Below are positions 22,226 through 34,500 of a DNA stretch of 64,000 nucleotides, piece after piece. Source of the DNA: Vanilla planifolia. Lineage: Eukaryota; Streptophyta; Magnoliopsida; Asparagales; Orchidaceae. The position numbers and the translations under genes were made by a program. The stretch is taken from the NCBI GenBank assembly GCA_023846275.1, contig JAIUJO010000290.1:458001-522000 (forward strand). The letters are read 5' to 3'. Within the stretch, counting starts at the first letter, position 1. The number at the start of each line of letters is the position of its first letter. The notes under the pieces are model-generated. The model did no database searches. It was not told where the DNA came from and saw nothing but the letters and a program-made list of their open reading frames with translations.

Positions 22226-22680
22226 TATGAAATGAGCAATTCCTAAAGTTTATTAACAATTATGAGCTTGCTCACTTGCTTGATTGCTTACTTGCTTAAC
22301 TTATCACTTTTTATTGTGAACCTTTGAGCAATACATTTGTATGGGCGCTAGCAACTGGCAATGTAATGCACCCCTTAATGGATTGCTTAGGTGCAAGGCT
22401 AAAATGCTCGCTTTGCACTCGTTTTAAAATTTCAATGATCCAGTTAGCAGATTCATGAAATAATAATTAAATTCCATAAAAGGTTTAAAAATTTTTCTTG
22501 GCTTTCTCTCAATTATAATAGTTGTTCTTGTGGTTGTTCTATGAGCACGCAAGTTAGCTTAAAGGTTTGTTCAAGTTGGGTTGAGAACTAGCCCAGCTTT
22601 AGTGGAGCAATGCACCTAGCAAAGCACTAAGCACACTGCTACATTGTATGTATACAACATGTCTGCATGCACATTCAGGG
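22226..22680 (+). other. Non-repeated head of the intergenic spacer (unit 2)
   Basis: Starts after the 26S 3' end. It holds a short direct-repeat tract of GCTTGCTCACTTGCTTGATT type at about 22265-22305, also present in unit 3 at 34925-34965. Next come AATGCACCCCTTAATGGATT and AATTCCATAAAAGGTTTAAA, shared with the other units. Transcription of the 35S precursor should end in this part. No gene is seen. Confidence 0.65.
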
Positions 22681-25587
22681 GTCTTTCTAATGCATTGGTA
22701 ATCTTGTCTTCTTTGATAGAATTGTCTAAATATACAATCTACAAGTGGGCATATGGGATGCTGTGTGGACTATAGTAAAGTGGAAGATGGATGATGCAAT
22801 ATGTTCTATGGTTTAAGCATTTTGGCAAGTAGTTATAGTAGAGTACTACTAGATCTATGCATAGGCCAATGTGTTATGCATGGATGTAGAGGCTTGCTTA
22901 TGCACATTCATGAGAGCTTGTCTATACATGCTCAATGCAAACCAATGTGCATGGCAAGTTGTGACCATAAAGTGTAATATTTTTAGGATTTTTGGTGCTA
23001 TTGGGTGCTACTGCATTTTGAAACTGATTAGCTTTTTGTTTTCTTACCTTCTTTAATAGATTTTTGCAATATGCAATGAACAAGTGGGTATGTAGGACTC
23101 TTTGTTGTCTACAGTAAAGTGGAATATGGATAGTCTAATATGTGCTAAGGTTTAATTTTGGCCTGTAGCCCTAGTTGAGCACAACAGAACCTTGGCACGT
23201 GCTAGTACACTACACATACATGGGGGCATGCCTAGGCATGTGCTCAAAAGCCTTCCTATCTTCCAGAAAGAAATGTCACAATATTAAAATTTCTTATGGG
23301 TATGTGGGATGATGTGTTCCTTACAACAAAATAGAAGATAGATGGGGCACTATGCACTAGTGTTTGAGATTATTGGGCTGCAGCCCTAACTGAGCACTAC
23401 TGGAGTTACGAGCACACTAGTGCATTGTATACATGTGCTGTAGCATGTCCATCTATGCTTAGTGGTGACCCACATGAGCGGCATATGGCAACCCCAACAT
23501 GTAACATTTTTTTTTCCTTTTTACATTGTGTACTATTGTCATATGTATAAGGTGATTCCGTATTTGTAGTCTTACCTTCTTCATTGATAGAATTGTCTTA
23601 ATATATAATCAATAAGTATGTATATGTCATACTGTGTAGCTTATAGAAAAGTGGAAGATAGTTGATGCAATATGTGCTACAATTTAAGTATGTTGACTGG
23701 AAGATAGTTAATGCAATATGTGATACAATTTGAGTATGTTGACTATAGCACAAACTGAGCACTAATGGAGGTATGCACATGCCAATGCATGACATGCATG
23801 TGGGATTATCTATGCATAATCACTGGCAACTTACACATGTGACATGTAGTGTCCCCAAAAGTAAATATTTTGAAGACTTTTAGTGCTACAAGTTATTGCC
23901 ATATTGATAAGAAGATACACTATTAGTATTCTTACCTTCTTTGATATAATTATTATAATATATAATCTACAAGTAAGAATGTGGGATGTTATGTGGCCTA
24001 CATCAAAGTGGATGACTAATGCTACAATATGCACTAGGGTTTAAGCATCTTGAGCTATAGACCTAGTTGAGAGCTCTCGAAGCTGTACACATGTTTAGTG
24101 GCAACCTATGTGTATGGCACGCGGGGTCCTGATTGTATTATAGACTTTTAGTGTTGTAAGTTGCTGTTGCACGGATAAGGTGATTTCATAGTTGTAATGT
24201 TCTTATCTTTCTTAACAGAATTATGACAATATATAATAAACATGTGGGTATGTGGCCTAGATTATGGCCTACAACAAAGTGGACGATGGATGGATCAATA
24301 TGTTAAAGGTTTTGAGCATCTTTGGTTGTAGCACCAGCAGTGCAATGTGGGAGGCATGCACAACAAGGCACAATAAGCTCAAACAGTCATCTATCCAAAA
24401 GTGCTCAATGGCAATCTGCTTGCATAAGATGTGGGGACCTCAAAGTGTATGGTTTTTTTAGGGCTTTAAGTGTGTTGGGCTATTGTCACATAGATAAGGT
24501 GATTCCCTATTGATGTTCTTACTTTCTTAATTAATAGAATTGTTGTAATATAGATTCCATATTTGGTAATCTGGGGTGTTGTGTGGCATGTACAAAGTTG
24601 AATATGGTTATTATAATATGTTGTATGCCTTTAACTTGTTTAATTGGACTCTGAGCTGAGCACTGATGGTGTTGCACATGTGCCAATGCACTTTACATAG
24701 GAACTATAGCCTTTTTGTGTGTGCTCTTGGCAACATGGGCACGTTGCATGTGGTAACCCCAGAGTGCAATGTTTTTTTGGGACATTTAGCATTGTGGGCC
24801 ACTATCCCATCTATAATGTGATTTTGAATTGGTATTCTTACCTTCTTTGATAAAATTTTTGTAAGTCGATATGTGGGACATTGTGTGACCTACAAAAAGG
24901 TGGATGTGGTTAATGGAATACATGCTAGTTTTTAGCATGTTCGAATGTAGCCATAGCAAAATTCTGTTGGCACTATGCATGCCATTTCATTGCTCACATG
25001 CTTGGGGCCTATCCACACTCGCTTAGTGGTGACTTGCAAACATGGCATGTTAGGATCCCAAAGTGTAACATTTTTTTGGATTTTTTGTGTTGCAAGTAAC
25101 TATCATATAGATAAGGTGATTACTTATTAGTTTTCTTTCCTTCTTCCTAGATACAATTGTCACAATATATAATCCATAATTAGGGATATAGAATGTATTG
25201 TGGTCTATAGCAAAGTGGAAGATGGATGGTGCAATATGTACTTGGGTTTAAGCATTTTGGTTAGTAACCCTTATTGAGCACTACTAGAGCTATGTGCATG
25301 CTAGTGCACTAATCATGCACAGGTGTTTGTCTATTCATACGCCTAGGGCCTGTCTCAATGAACTTAGTGGCAACCAACGCTCGTGACATGTGGGACCCCT
25401 AAGTGTAACTTTTTTGAGATTTGTATTTTCTTTGGTTATTGTCGCATGGATATGGGGATTATCTACTAGTAGTTTAACCTTATTCCTTGATAGAATTGTT
25501 ATAAGTTGGCATAAGAATTGATGTGTGATCAACAATAAAGTGGAAGATGGATAGTGCAATCTGCAATTGGGCTTAAGCATTTTCGGT
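22680..25587 (+). repeat. IGS subrepeat array, about nine copies (unit 2)
   Basis: Same subrepeat as at 8600-10140. The GTGTAAC-T-run marker recurs at about 22975, 23500, 23865, 24135, 24455, 24770, 25068 and 25405, with a truncated copy near 23275. This is the longest IGS array in the window. It ends in mid-repeat at about 25587, where LINE E4 sequence begins without ETS or 18S, so a deletion joined the two. Confidence 0.82.
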
Positions 25588-25639
25588 TATAGATTAGAAA
25601 CACTTCTACATCTACTTGTGTATGGCCCAAATCCATCAT

Positions 25640-27151
25640 AATTTCCAACCCCCTTAGCCTCCTTCAGATTATTGTAATCAATAATAGTTTTAATGATCCT
25701 TCATTACCCCATCAATATGGCCCTACTTCTCCTGGGTTACACAAGCATCCAAAGGCGAAAACCTTTTCTTTTCCTCAATACATCCTTCTCCTAAACGCAT
25801 TGCTCCTGTAAGTCATAGTTGCATTGGCTAGCTTCTCCATTCTTGCTATTTTTTCTTGCTTCAATCCCATCTATTTCTCCTCACAAATTTGCAACCATTT
25901 TTCCCATATAACATTGCTCCATGTAATGGCCAATATGGCCACACACAAGACACATTCGGGGGAGACCCTTACACTAAAATGTTTGGAATGTTTTTCCGAA
26001 TTGTCTACTAAGAAACTTCCCAAAATTTAGTGGTTTAGATAGATCCATCAGCACCCAAACTCTAGCATAAGTAGATCATTACAGATCAATGATCTGCCCA
26101 TCAAGTATAATTGGTTCCTCAATGGCCTTTACAACGCAAATATTCTTCGTATCCCAGTACAACAAAGAGAGCATGGGAAACCTTACCCACTTTAGAGCAC
26201 ATGTCACCGACATAGAATTTCGCCTTAATTCTGGGGTCCATAAATCCAATCCCATAGTACATTCAGTTATTTACCTTGTCCTCCAACGATTCAATGTGAT
26301 GGCAAAAAAAACCAGATGAAAGGTCTAATATTCTAAAGTTTCTAAAATTTCCTCATCTCCACTATAACACTCTTGAAATGATAAAAGAGGGAAGGTTGTT
26401 ATCATATGTCATTCCCACAAAATCAAATTGATGAAATTCTACACACCAGCTACATGTCAAGTCAGACATAATGATTTCATCCTAGGCAAAAAATAAATCT
26501 CCTTAGAAGCCACTTCTTTTACATCAATGTATTCGGGTTTTACAGTAACACCTTCCTATTCTAAGTAAACATTCTTCTCCTTTAGAAGTACATCTCTAAA
26601 GCTCACTTTGCATGACTTTTTTCCTTCTCTCTTATTTTTGTGATTAAATTTCTGTTGTACCCACTTCGACCCTGCTGCATCTTGCTCGGACTCAATTTTA
26701 GGTCCAACTTCTCTTTCACCACTTGGGGTTTCATTTTTATTACTTGGGATCAAATTTGTGCTAACTCCAATCTTCCCAACTTGACAAATGTTGTTTTCTA
26801 GCTACATAGCCTCAACCTTTGCACCATTATTTTCCTTTTTTTGGACACTAGTTGATTGATTAAGTTTGCCATCATTGCCTAATACATTGATCTTTGAATT
26901 AATCTCTGCCTATTTAGTTAGAAATTCCAATTCAATGCCTATATCAATTGAAGTAGAATTAACTATTGAGACATTCTCAATTAACTTAGCTGCAATCCCA
27001 TAATAAACTATAGAAATATCCAACATAACATTCTTGTTTAACAATTCTACAACATAACAGCATTTGTCCATCATCAACTCATTCTGCATTGGAGAATATT
27101 GATCACTATGCTTACTTTTTTGTTGCTTTTTCATGCATTACTGCTAGCCAT
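25640..27151 (-). pseudogene. LINE ORF1 pseudogene (DUF4283 + CCHC knuckle) of E4
   Basis: The start at 27151 is by comparison with E1 and E2 (MASSN then a Lys-rich stretch). The DUF4283 core in sense at about 26260-26080 reads LWTPELRRNSMSVTCALKW, then FPMLSLLYWDTKN, then KAIEEPIILDGQ. After two stops it continues YARVWVLMDLSKPL, the family's ARVxVEIDxxKPL strand. The knuckle near 25970-25910 reads CLVCGHIGHYMEQC with all four metal ligands. This is the most readable ORF1 of the three and supports the family call for the others. Confidence 0.82.
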
Positions 27152-27789
27152 CTCACCCAATTTGCAAATGAAATTTTGCAACACTTAAAGCTATTAAGAA
27201 ACAAACAAGAACACATAATATTAATGTAATTGTTGCAATAAAAAACTAGCAAAACAAACCACAGCAAATCCACATAGCGAAAAAGCAAAGCTGCACAACA
27301 ACGAGACACAAAATTTAGAATTTCAATTCTGAGATGAGAAATTGACCTTTGAATCACAACATGGGTGACATAGAAGCAATGAATGAATTCTCGATGAACA
27401 AATCACTCGTGGAACTTTTGCCTCAAAGCATTGAGGAAATTACGCATGTGCAAAACCTCTACCACCTTCAAAATGCATGCCAAAAATGGTCAAGGCACAC
27501 CCAACAATTTTGAATTTAGCAATGGTCCCTCTTTTATGCTCACTACACACCCACGTATATGCCAAAGCTAACTGACTCAACATATAGCTTCCTGCTATAA
27601 CAGGCACACTAACTAAAATGCATGCAAATGCCAGTCCACTCCCTACCTTCGGTGAGACTAGCTTATCATTGGCCTTCCAATCTCTGAGGAATTTAAAATC
27701 TCCCTCCAAAATCTCATGTCTCCCTCCCCTCTAAAATCTCCACAATCTCCCTCCCCTCCTAAAAGTCTTAATCTCCTTCCCCTACAAAA
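27152..27789 (-). other. LINE E4 5' leader
   Basis: Leader of 638 bp with no convincing frame. It contains pyrimidine-rich runs on the plus strand near 27715-27780 (CTCCCTCCCCTCTAAAATCT type, repeated about three times at 20-30 bp spacing) just inside the 5' end. E2 has a similar CTCTCTATCCTCAAATCTCC tract at the same place (14790-14820), so a repeated purine-rich 5' tip appears to be part of the element. Confidence 0.5.
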
Positions 27790-27811
27790 GTCTTTGGTTT
27801 CTTTTGATAAT
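27790..27811 (+). repeat. 18S target-site copy between LINEs E4 and E5
   Basis: GTCTTTGGTTTCTTTTGATA plus AT. A 22-bp 18S target copy stranded between the 5' end of E4 and the 3' end of E5, the same arrangement as at 14824-14845. Confidence 0.7.
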
Positions 27812-27879
27812 CAAAAAAATTGAAGCATTCAAGGTTACCTTTATATGGAGGAAAAACATAGTCAACAAACAAGAGCTTA

Positions 27880-29097
27880 TTGAGCAATTTAGAAATGACA
27901 TATCCCATTCCCAGTAAAAATCAAAATACAATACTTCATGTGCAATACAAAGTGCTATAGCATTCACATCCTGTAGCACATGCATAATTCTAATTGCCTT
28001 CAGTTGATGAGAAAAGTTGATAGCATCATAAAACATAGCGTAGAAAGGATGTGGACCATCAAAATGTACATGAATAACCCCATTCTACTTCATAACTACA
28101 ACATTGGAGTCTGATTCAAGAAAAATTGCAATAGGATATAGGTAATGGCACCTCGAGAATTCTAAGGCTTATAACATTGCTATTGTTTCCACTGTAGTTG
28201 ATGAGGCTAAAATGACTTTCTTTGCCATTAATTTGAGTGGCATACCCTTGTAATCTCTCACAATTAGGACTATAGTAGCCATAGAATTCATATCCATTGT
28301 CGTATCATAGTTGCAATTTATCCAGCCCATAGTAGGAGTCCATTGTAGATTGACCGACAGCCCATGAGCCTGATTGGATTACCACCAGGTGAACTGAATG
28401 AGTTACAACATACAGTAGTAGGGGTGATAGAAATAGCATTATGGTACTGCAAAACTTTAGATTAGCACATTTTCACAATGCTTCCTCTTATTCTTATTAT
28501 ACCATATGAAGAACAAAGCAGCATCAACAAACTTAATTGTTTCTTAATTTTTCTTATATTGAATGTTGCAATTCATCCACTCCAACACCTACTATAAATT
28601 CATAGAATTCAATGGAGTAGGCCTTCCATTTATGAGTATGAAGTTGTTTTCATATGAATTCCAAAGTTCCTTGGTCTTGTAGTAATTCCAAAAGTAGTGG
28701 TCGATAGATTCATGCACCAAACAGCCCCAATGGTAGCAAGCATTATCCATAATTTTGTGTGAATGTAGCCATGAGGTGGTAGGGAGAGCATCATTAAGGA
28801 GGTTCCACATGAGCACAATTCTTGATTGTAGCATCATATTCCAGACAAAAGCAACATCCTTGCGAGTGTAATGCTACTCCAACGAGAGATTATAGTAAAT
28901 AAATCTGGCATTGATCACTTTTCCTTCAAATCCTACAAAGTAAAGACAATCCTTATTCTTCCATTTAGCTAATGGTAGATGTGTAACTCGGTCAATAAGT
29001 TCTTTCCAAAAATAATTTTATTCATTTGTGACATTCAACAACCCATAACAATACACAACACACTCAACCCACTTGAGTTGTAGCTCTTGCACATTAA
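27880..29097 (-). pseudogene. LINE ORF2 C-terminal fragment of E5 (zf-RVT + RNase H)
   Basis: At 28837-28592 the sense frame reads LMWNLLNDALPTTSWLHSHK, then DNACYHWGCLVHESIDHYFW. This matches zf-RVT: LPTxxxLxxR, C-x2-C, ESxxHxxxxC, with one of the Cys replaced by Trp. RNase H follows at about 28390-27860, with HVLQDVNAIALCIAHEAL near 28000, the end motif of the domain with its Asp lost. Sequence around 29090-28930 aligns with E2 13105-12950, and both break off at the same point. Confidence 0.78.
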
Positions 29098-29199
29098 TGT
29101 ATGTCGGCCACTTGCTTAGGGAAAGGAAAATGAACTAATTAACATTAAGACAAGATGTGTTTTTATCGTTTACAATTCCTGAATCATTGTTTTGTTGTG

Positions 29200-29860
29200 T
29201 CCACTCCAATTTGTGACAACATAGACACCATAGTTTTGGAAAAAGCATGGATTCTCTAGAGATATATCAGCACCTTACCAAGTCTCTCCAAAAGTCTAGC
29301 ACTTCCTTCCTTTCAATTACACCATGTGAAATTTTTGCTAATATATCCCAAGTCCATCAACTCAAGATCCAGCATTATCCCAAAAAATTCCTGCTGACTC
29401 TGCTCGCTCCTAAACCTCTTCCCTATTTTTTCTCATGCTGCAACATAATAACATTGAAATCCCCTACAACTAGCATGGGTCCCCCACTTTTGGCCTCATC
29501 CCTTAAGATATCCAATGCAATTATCCTCTTAGTAGGCTCCTTGAAAGCATATACAACAAAGCATTTTAGCACATTAGCAACCTTAGCACTTGCGACGAAA
29601 GCTTAATAACTTTGAGATCAACCCAGCTCCTCCAAAGAACCACCATACCTCTAGACAATCTAATCAAGGGTTGCATCATAAACTCCTAATCTTTACTAAG
29701 CAACACATCTACAACTTTCTTAATGAACTTCTCCACTCTTGTTGTTGTAAGAGCCATTCCTGTTATGTTGTGTGTTCTAACAACCCACTACAAGTATCCC
29801 CTCATTTATTTGTTCCTTATTCAACAAATATTCTATACAACACCTAATCATTTGTGATGT
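29200..29860 (-). pseudogene. LINE ORF2 endonuclease fragment of E5
   Basis: EEP-type endonuclease of an L1-class LINE. Near 29560-29440 the sense reads KEPTKRIIALDILRDEAKSG, then GPMLVVGDFNVIML with the GDFN motif intact, better preserved than in E1 (RNFN) or E6 (GHFK). The block aligns with E1 1-660 through shared wording such as CATAGTTTTGGAAAAAGCAT and AAGTCTCTCCAAAAGTCTAG. Frame breaks are present on both sides. Confidence 0.75.
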
Positions 29861-30490
29861 TATGAAAGCTTTTCACCTACAACACCTTGACAAGATTTGA
29901 AGCCAACCTTGAATTCAAGCAATTTCCTTAATTGCAATAGTATTAAAAGACATTTAGTGCTACCCATTATATGGAGCTCCTCCTAGTTGTCTAAAGACCA
30001 TTCCATCACTTCTTCCACTTCAACAGCACCTAGCATTCCACACTGATAGCAGCAACAAACCCCAAGCAGTGGTAGCAATTCCCCTTGTTACATACACTCA
30101 ACCAATTCCCCTCCCAGGCATTACATTTCAAAAGGCTCCAAACACATGGTTCCACATTTCCTTCCCAGCATTATATAGCTATTAATGCTTTATCTTCATA
30201 ACGTGCTCACCATTCTTCTTTAAATCCTCCACACAACTAGTAGCTTGCATCATCACCTTAAATTTTAACATGTTGCTGAACTTCCCCTTGGCACCATACC
30301 TACTATGTCCTCATCCATTTTTATATGTAAAATTTTTTGACTCTTCATACAATAATTAACATGCCATAATGAACCTCTCAAACACCTCTTCAATTATATC
30401 TTATCACCTAATAAAATGCCTAATTACTACACCTATTTCATAGAGTAATCAACATGTCATAATGCACCTCTCCAAAACCAGCTTGTCCCC

Positions 30491-30957
30491 AAGAGTGGAG
30501 CTTATGGCTTAATTTAACTCAACATGGGAAAGCATGCCAGATCCAAACATAGCAAGGATTGATGGATAGAGAGCTCTTCATGATTCTATGTGTAGTGTTA
30601 AATGGCCATTCTTAGTAGGTCGAGCAATTTGTCAGGTTAATTTTCTTATGGAACAAGACCTCAACATACTATCTAGCTATACATGGTGCAAGCCCTATGA
30701 CTAGCTTCTTAGAGAGTCTATGGCCACCTAGGCCATGGAAGTTTAAGGCAAGAGTAGATCTGTAATCCCTTAGATGTTCTTTGTTGCATGCTTGCTACAT
30801 CAATTTATTCAACGAGTCCATTGCCTTGGCTGACAAGCATGAGTAGTCTTCTAAAAATTTAATTATGATAGGGATATAACATTGCAATTTTTGGTCTTCA
30901 ATGAAGAAGAAAATGTAACAAGTTTTTTGTTGGTGAACCATTAGAAGGACCATTAAT
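30491..30957 (+). rRNA. 18S rRNA pseudogene, 3' part with internal deletion (unit 3)
   Basis: Starts at AAGAGTGGAGCTTATGGCTT (AGGAGTGGAGCCTGCGGCTT in plant 18S), then GGATTGATGGATAGAGAGCT, TTCTTAGAGAGTCTATGGCC and TTGGTCTTCAATGAAGAAG. There it jumps to AAATGTAACAAGTTTTTTGT, omitting about 190 bp of the 3' minor domain, and ends at GAAGGACCATTAATG. The LINE-side edge is about 55 bp inside the usual target, so a deletion removed the junction. Confidence 0.88.
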
Positions 30958-31148
30958 GAGAGGTGCAAATGATGGAGCTATTTGTGCAACATAGCACATG
31001 TTCTTTCTTCCACATAGAGCTCAAGTCTTTGAGGGATAAAGAACAACCTATGAGCATGGTAAATTAACAAGTAAGATCAAATGTTAAAATGGAAAATGAG
31101 TATGTTATGCATCGTGAGGTCCAATGGTGCTTTGCAATATATCATCAA
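30958..31148 (+). other. ITS1 (unit 3)
   Basis: About 190 bp, collinear with ITS1 of unit 2 but shorter by about 40 bp. Shared stretches include TCTTTCTTCCACATAGAGCT and GATAAAGAACAACCTATGAG. Confidence 0.72.
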
Positions 31149-31249
31149 ACAACACATGATAATGGATATCTTGGATTTTGCATCTTTGAAGAATGCAATG
31201 AAATGTGCTGTGTTGTGAATTATAGAACCCCTGCATGGTGGTAATGCAA
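31149..31249 (+). rRNA. 5.8S rRNA pseudogene with internal deletion (unit 3)
   Basis: Contains the 5.8S start (GATAATGGATATCTTGGATT), a CATCTTTGAAGAATGCAATG block and TTGTGAATTATAGAACCCCT, then joins to CTGCATGGTGGTAATGCAAT, the 3' end. About 100 bp remain of 160. The missing part is the same as in unit 2, implying that a unit already broken in 5.8S was duplicated. Confidence 0.85.
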
Positions 31250-31510
31250 TTGGTCACTCTTTATAGAACACTAGAATAATTTGTTTGGATATCTGACTCT
31301 TATTTCAAGGTCATCATTGGCACCTCATGCTATGTCATGGTGCATTGAAGTGTTAGGTGTTGGTCAACAATCGACATGGAAAGAGGTGGATACCACCGAG
31401 TGTTGTGGTGTTGGGTGTTGGCTAACTAGAATCGATGTTGTAATGTGAAAAGTAGATGCCAATCATGGATCCAACTCCATGCTCCATGGTGTGGAATCAT
31501 GATGCCTTGT
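31250..31510 (+). other. ITS2 (unit 3)
   Basis: Spacer of 260 bp close in wording to ITS2 of unit 2, for example GGCACCTCATGCTATGTCAT and CTCCATGGTGTGGAATCATG. Confidence 0.74.
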
Positions 31511-34500
31511 TAGGTGAGGCTAACCACTAAGTTTAAGCATATATGTATGCAAAGGAGAAGGAACTCGCAAGGACTCTCTTTGTAATGATGAGTGAAATGG
31601 GACTAGCCCAGTTTTGGAATCGGGTACCCTAAACCCTGAATTGTAGTCTAAAGAGGCATTATCAATGATAGATCAGAATCAAATCCCATGAAAAGTGGCA
31701 TTGGAAAGGGTGAGGTCGCTATTTGACTAGTACCATACTGTTAAATCGTGCACTATCAACAATTTGGGTTATTTGGTAATGCAGCAAAAATTGGGCGATA
31801 AATTTCATACAAGGCTAAGTAATTATGAGAGATCAATAGTGAAAAAGTTTCTCAAGGAAAAGATGAAAAGCACATTTAAAAGAGAGTCTAATAGTGCCTA
31901 ACATTGTTGATAGGAAAGCAGATGGAGGCCAACAGTGTGCCTCAACTAGATACAGAATGTCTTAGAATGATTTCTTGCACAGCTCAAGAAGCAGAACATC
32001 TCTTGCCATCAAAGTAGCTAGAGCACGTGTGGATGTCACCTGAGGAGAAATTATTGTCATGGCTATTAAAACTTCTCACACCATTGATGTGTGTCATGAC
32101 GGCTCTGTGTGCATTGGTGATAGCTAGTGGGCTCCCCATCTGACCCATCTCGAAACACATACAAAGGAGTCTTACATGCTTGTGACTCGTTGGGTGAGCA
32201 AGCCCAAAAGTCTTAAGAAAGTTGATTCATGGGATCCTCATTTAAGGGCAAAGCCACATATTAACCTAGATCTTCTTTAAAGGGTTCAAGTGAGAGCATG
32301 CCTATCAAGACCCAAAAGAAACTAAATTATGCTTGAGTGAAGCGAAGCCAGAGGAAACACTAGTGGAGGCCTAAAATTATATTGACATGCAAATCATTCA
32401 TCTGACATGGGTATAGAGGCAAAAGACTAATCGAACCATCTAGTAGCTAGTTCCTCTTAAAGTTTCTTTCAGAATAGTTGAAGCCATTGCCAGAGTTCTA
32501 TAAGATACAGTCATTGATCAGAGTCATCGATAACGTAATTTCTTCGATCTATTCTCATACTTTAAATAGACAGGATAGCTTAGCTCTTTTGATGAGTGGA
32601 GAAAGGGAATCTATGCTCCAAGTGGGCCATTTTTGGTAAGAAAAGTTGAAGATGTAGGATGAAATAAAAGTTAGGATACGATGTCAACCTACATGTTAAT
32701 CTAGAGCCAATAAAGGGTGTTGGTCAATTAACATAGTAGGATGGTGAACATGAAAGTTGAAATCTACTAAAGAGTGTGTAACTATTCACTTGCTGAATCA
32801 ACTAGCCTAAAACATGGATCATATGTAAGCATGTAACCCACACCTAGCCATCGGTGCAATGCAAGGCACTTACGAGTTGGAGGGTGCTCTGGTCGCTACA
32901 AGATGTTGGGTGTGAGCCAACATCGAGCATCCATTGGTGTAGATGTTTGTGGTAGTAGCAAATATTCAAATGAAAACTTTGATGGTTGAATGGGGGAATT
33001 GTTCCACCTAAATGGAACTTACACATGGCTTAACTGATCCTAAGAGACAAAGGAAACTCATCAGAGTTTCATTTGGCTCATGTTCTAAAAGGGAGTTGAG
33101 TTAAAATTCTTGAGATGGGATGTTGAATTTAATGGCAACATCAACTAGTATGGAGGCATCAATAGAGCCTTAAGAAGAGTTATCTTTCATTTTTAATAGC
33201 CTATTAGACCTAGTAATGGCTCAGTTAAAGGTTGGGTCTATCAATTGGAAGAGCACTACATATTGAGCGGCGTCTGATGCACCCTTAGTGACCCTTGAAA
33301 ATCTGGATGTCCAAGTGCCTTCCACACCCAGTATTGCTCATAGATGCATCAGGTATCCAAGGTGAACAACCTCTAGTTGATGGAGCAATGTAGATAAGAA
33401 AAGTTGGACCAATGGATATGTAACTTTATGAAAAGGATTAGCTTTGATGACTGGGCACAGGGGTCCCATTCCCAATCCTGTCAGCTATTAACAGACTGCT
33501 TGAGTGACTTGTATGGTGAGAGTAGGTCGATAAGTGCTATCTGTGTGATTACTTGAGAGTAGCCCTTATGCAGGCCTTCTTAAGACGTCAAACAATTGAC
33601 TAAGAACTCATATAGATATGGGAAATCTGATCGTTTTATTAATCAAATCTTTGCGATGGTCCTTGTGGAAGCTCATGTATTGTGATGTCTATCCAATGCT
33701 CATATTGCCAAAGTGAAGAAATTCAACCAAGCATGGGCAAATAGTAGGAGCAATTATGGTTCACTTAAATCTCTAAATGCCTCATCATTTAATTATTGAC
33801 ACATATGAATGGATTTATGACATTCCCACTATCCCTATCTACTATCCAATGAAATCACAGTCAATAGAATGGGCTTCATAGAATTAGCATGGAAAGAAGA
33901 CCCTATTGAGCCTAACACTAGTTCAACTTTGTGAAATGACTTCAAAGGTGTCGCATAAGTTCGAGTTAGTATGTCGTTAAAATTTAAATACCATCGCTTT
34001 AAATTTTATTTTACTTCATCTGTGAGACGGAGGTAGGGCCTAGCCACTCCTTTTGGCTTCAAGAATTGCCTTGGTGGGTCGATCATGGCAAAAGAAATTA
34101 TAGGTGTGAGTTTTGTTAAGGCAACACATCTATTTAAAGTAATGATAGGTGTCTTAAGATGAGCTCAATGAGAAAAGAAATATCGTGTTAAAAAATGGTA
34201 AGAGCTCATTTGATTCTTATTTTTAGTACGAATATAAATCATGAAAGTGTGGCATATCAATCCTTTAGGCTTTTAGAATTTAAAACTAGAGGTGGCAAAA
34301 GAGTTGCCACAGGGATAACTAGGTTGTGGCAGCTAAGCATTCATAGTGACGTTTGTTTTTAATCTTACGATGTCACACTCTTTCTACCATGGTGAAGAAT
34401 TATTCACCAAGTAGATTATTCACTCACAAATAAGGAATGTGAACTAAGGTTAGACCATCGTGCGACAGATTAGTTTTACCTTACCAATGAATTTGTCATG

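Larger units (their letters stand above)
25588..27789 (-). mobile_element. LINE E4: 5' part of an L1-type element (leader + ORF1)
   Basis: Minus-strand LINE with the leader at 27789-27152, ORF1 from 27151, DUF4283, CCHC knuckle and part of the ORF1 tail, then truncation against IGS at 25588. Its 5' end meets a stranded 18S target copy at 27790-27811. The deletion that removed its 3' part also removed the ETS and the 18S 5' part of this unit. Confidence 0.82.
27812..30490 (-). mobile_element. LINE E5: internally deleted L1-type element (EN joined to zf-RVT/RNase H)
   Basis: Minus strand. In sense from the right: ORF1-ORF2 spacer (30490-29870), endonuclease (about 29860-29200), a junction near 29110 that omits the whole reverse transcriptase, then zf-RVT (28870-28590), RNase H (28390-27860) and the 3' end (27812). 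The 3' end, GCTTCAATTTTTTTG in sense, is like that of E2. On its right, E5 is truncated against 18S at 30491, about 55 bp beyond the target site. Confidence 0.8.

Noticed and set aside
5899-31249. Equal spacing of about 12.6 kb between the first three 5.8S copies as a sign of a homogenised long unit
   Set aside because: The content of the two intervals is quite different (truncated 26S plus 18S 5' part in one, full 26S and longer IGS in the other), so the equal length is a coincidence.
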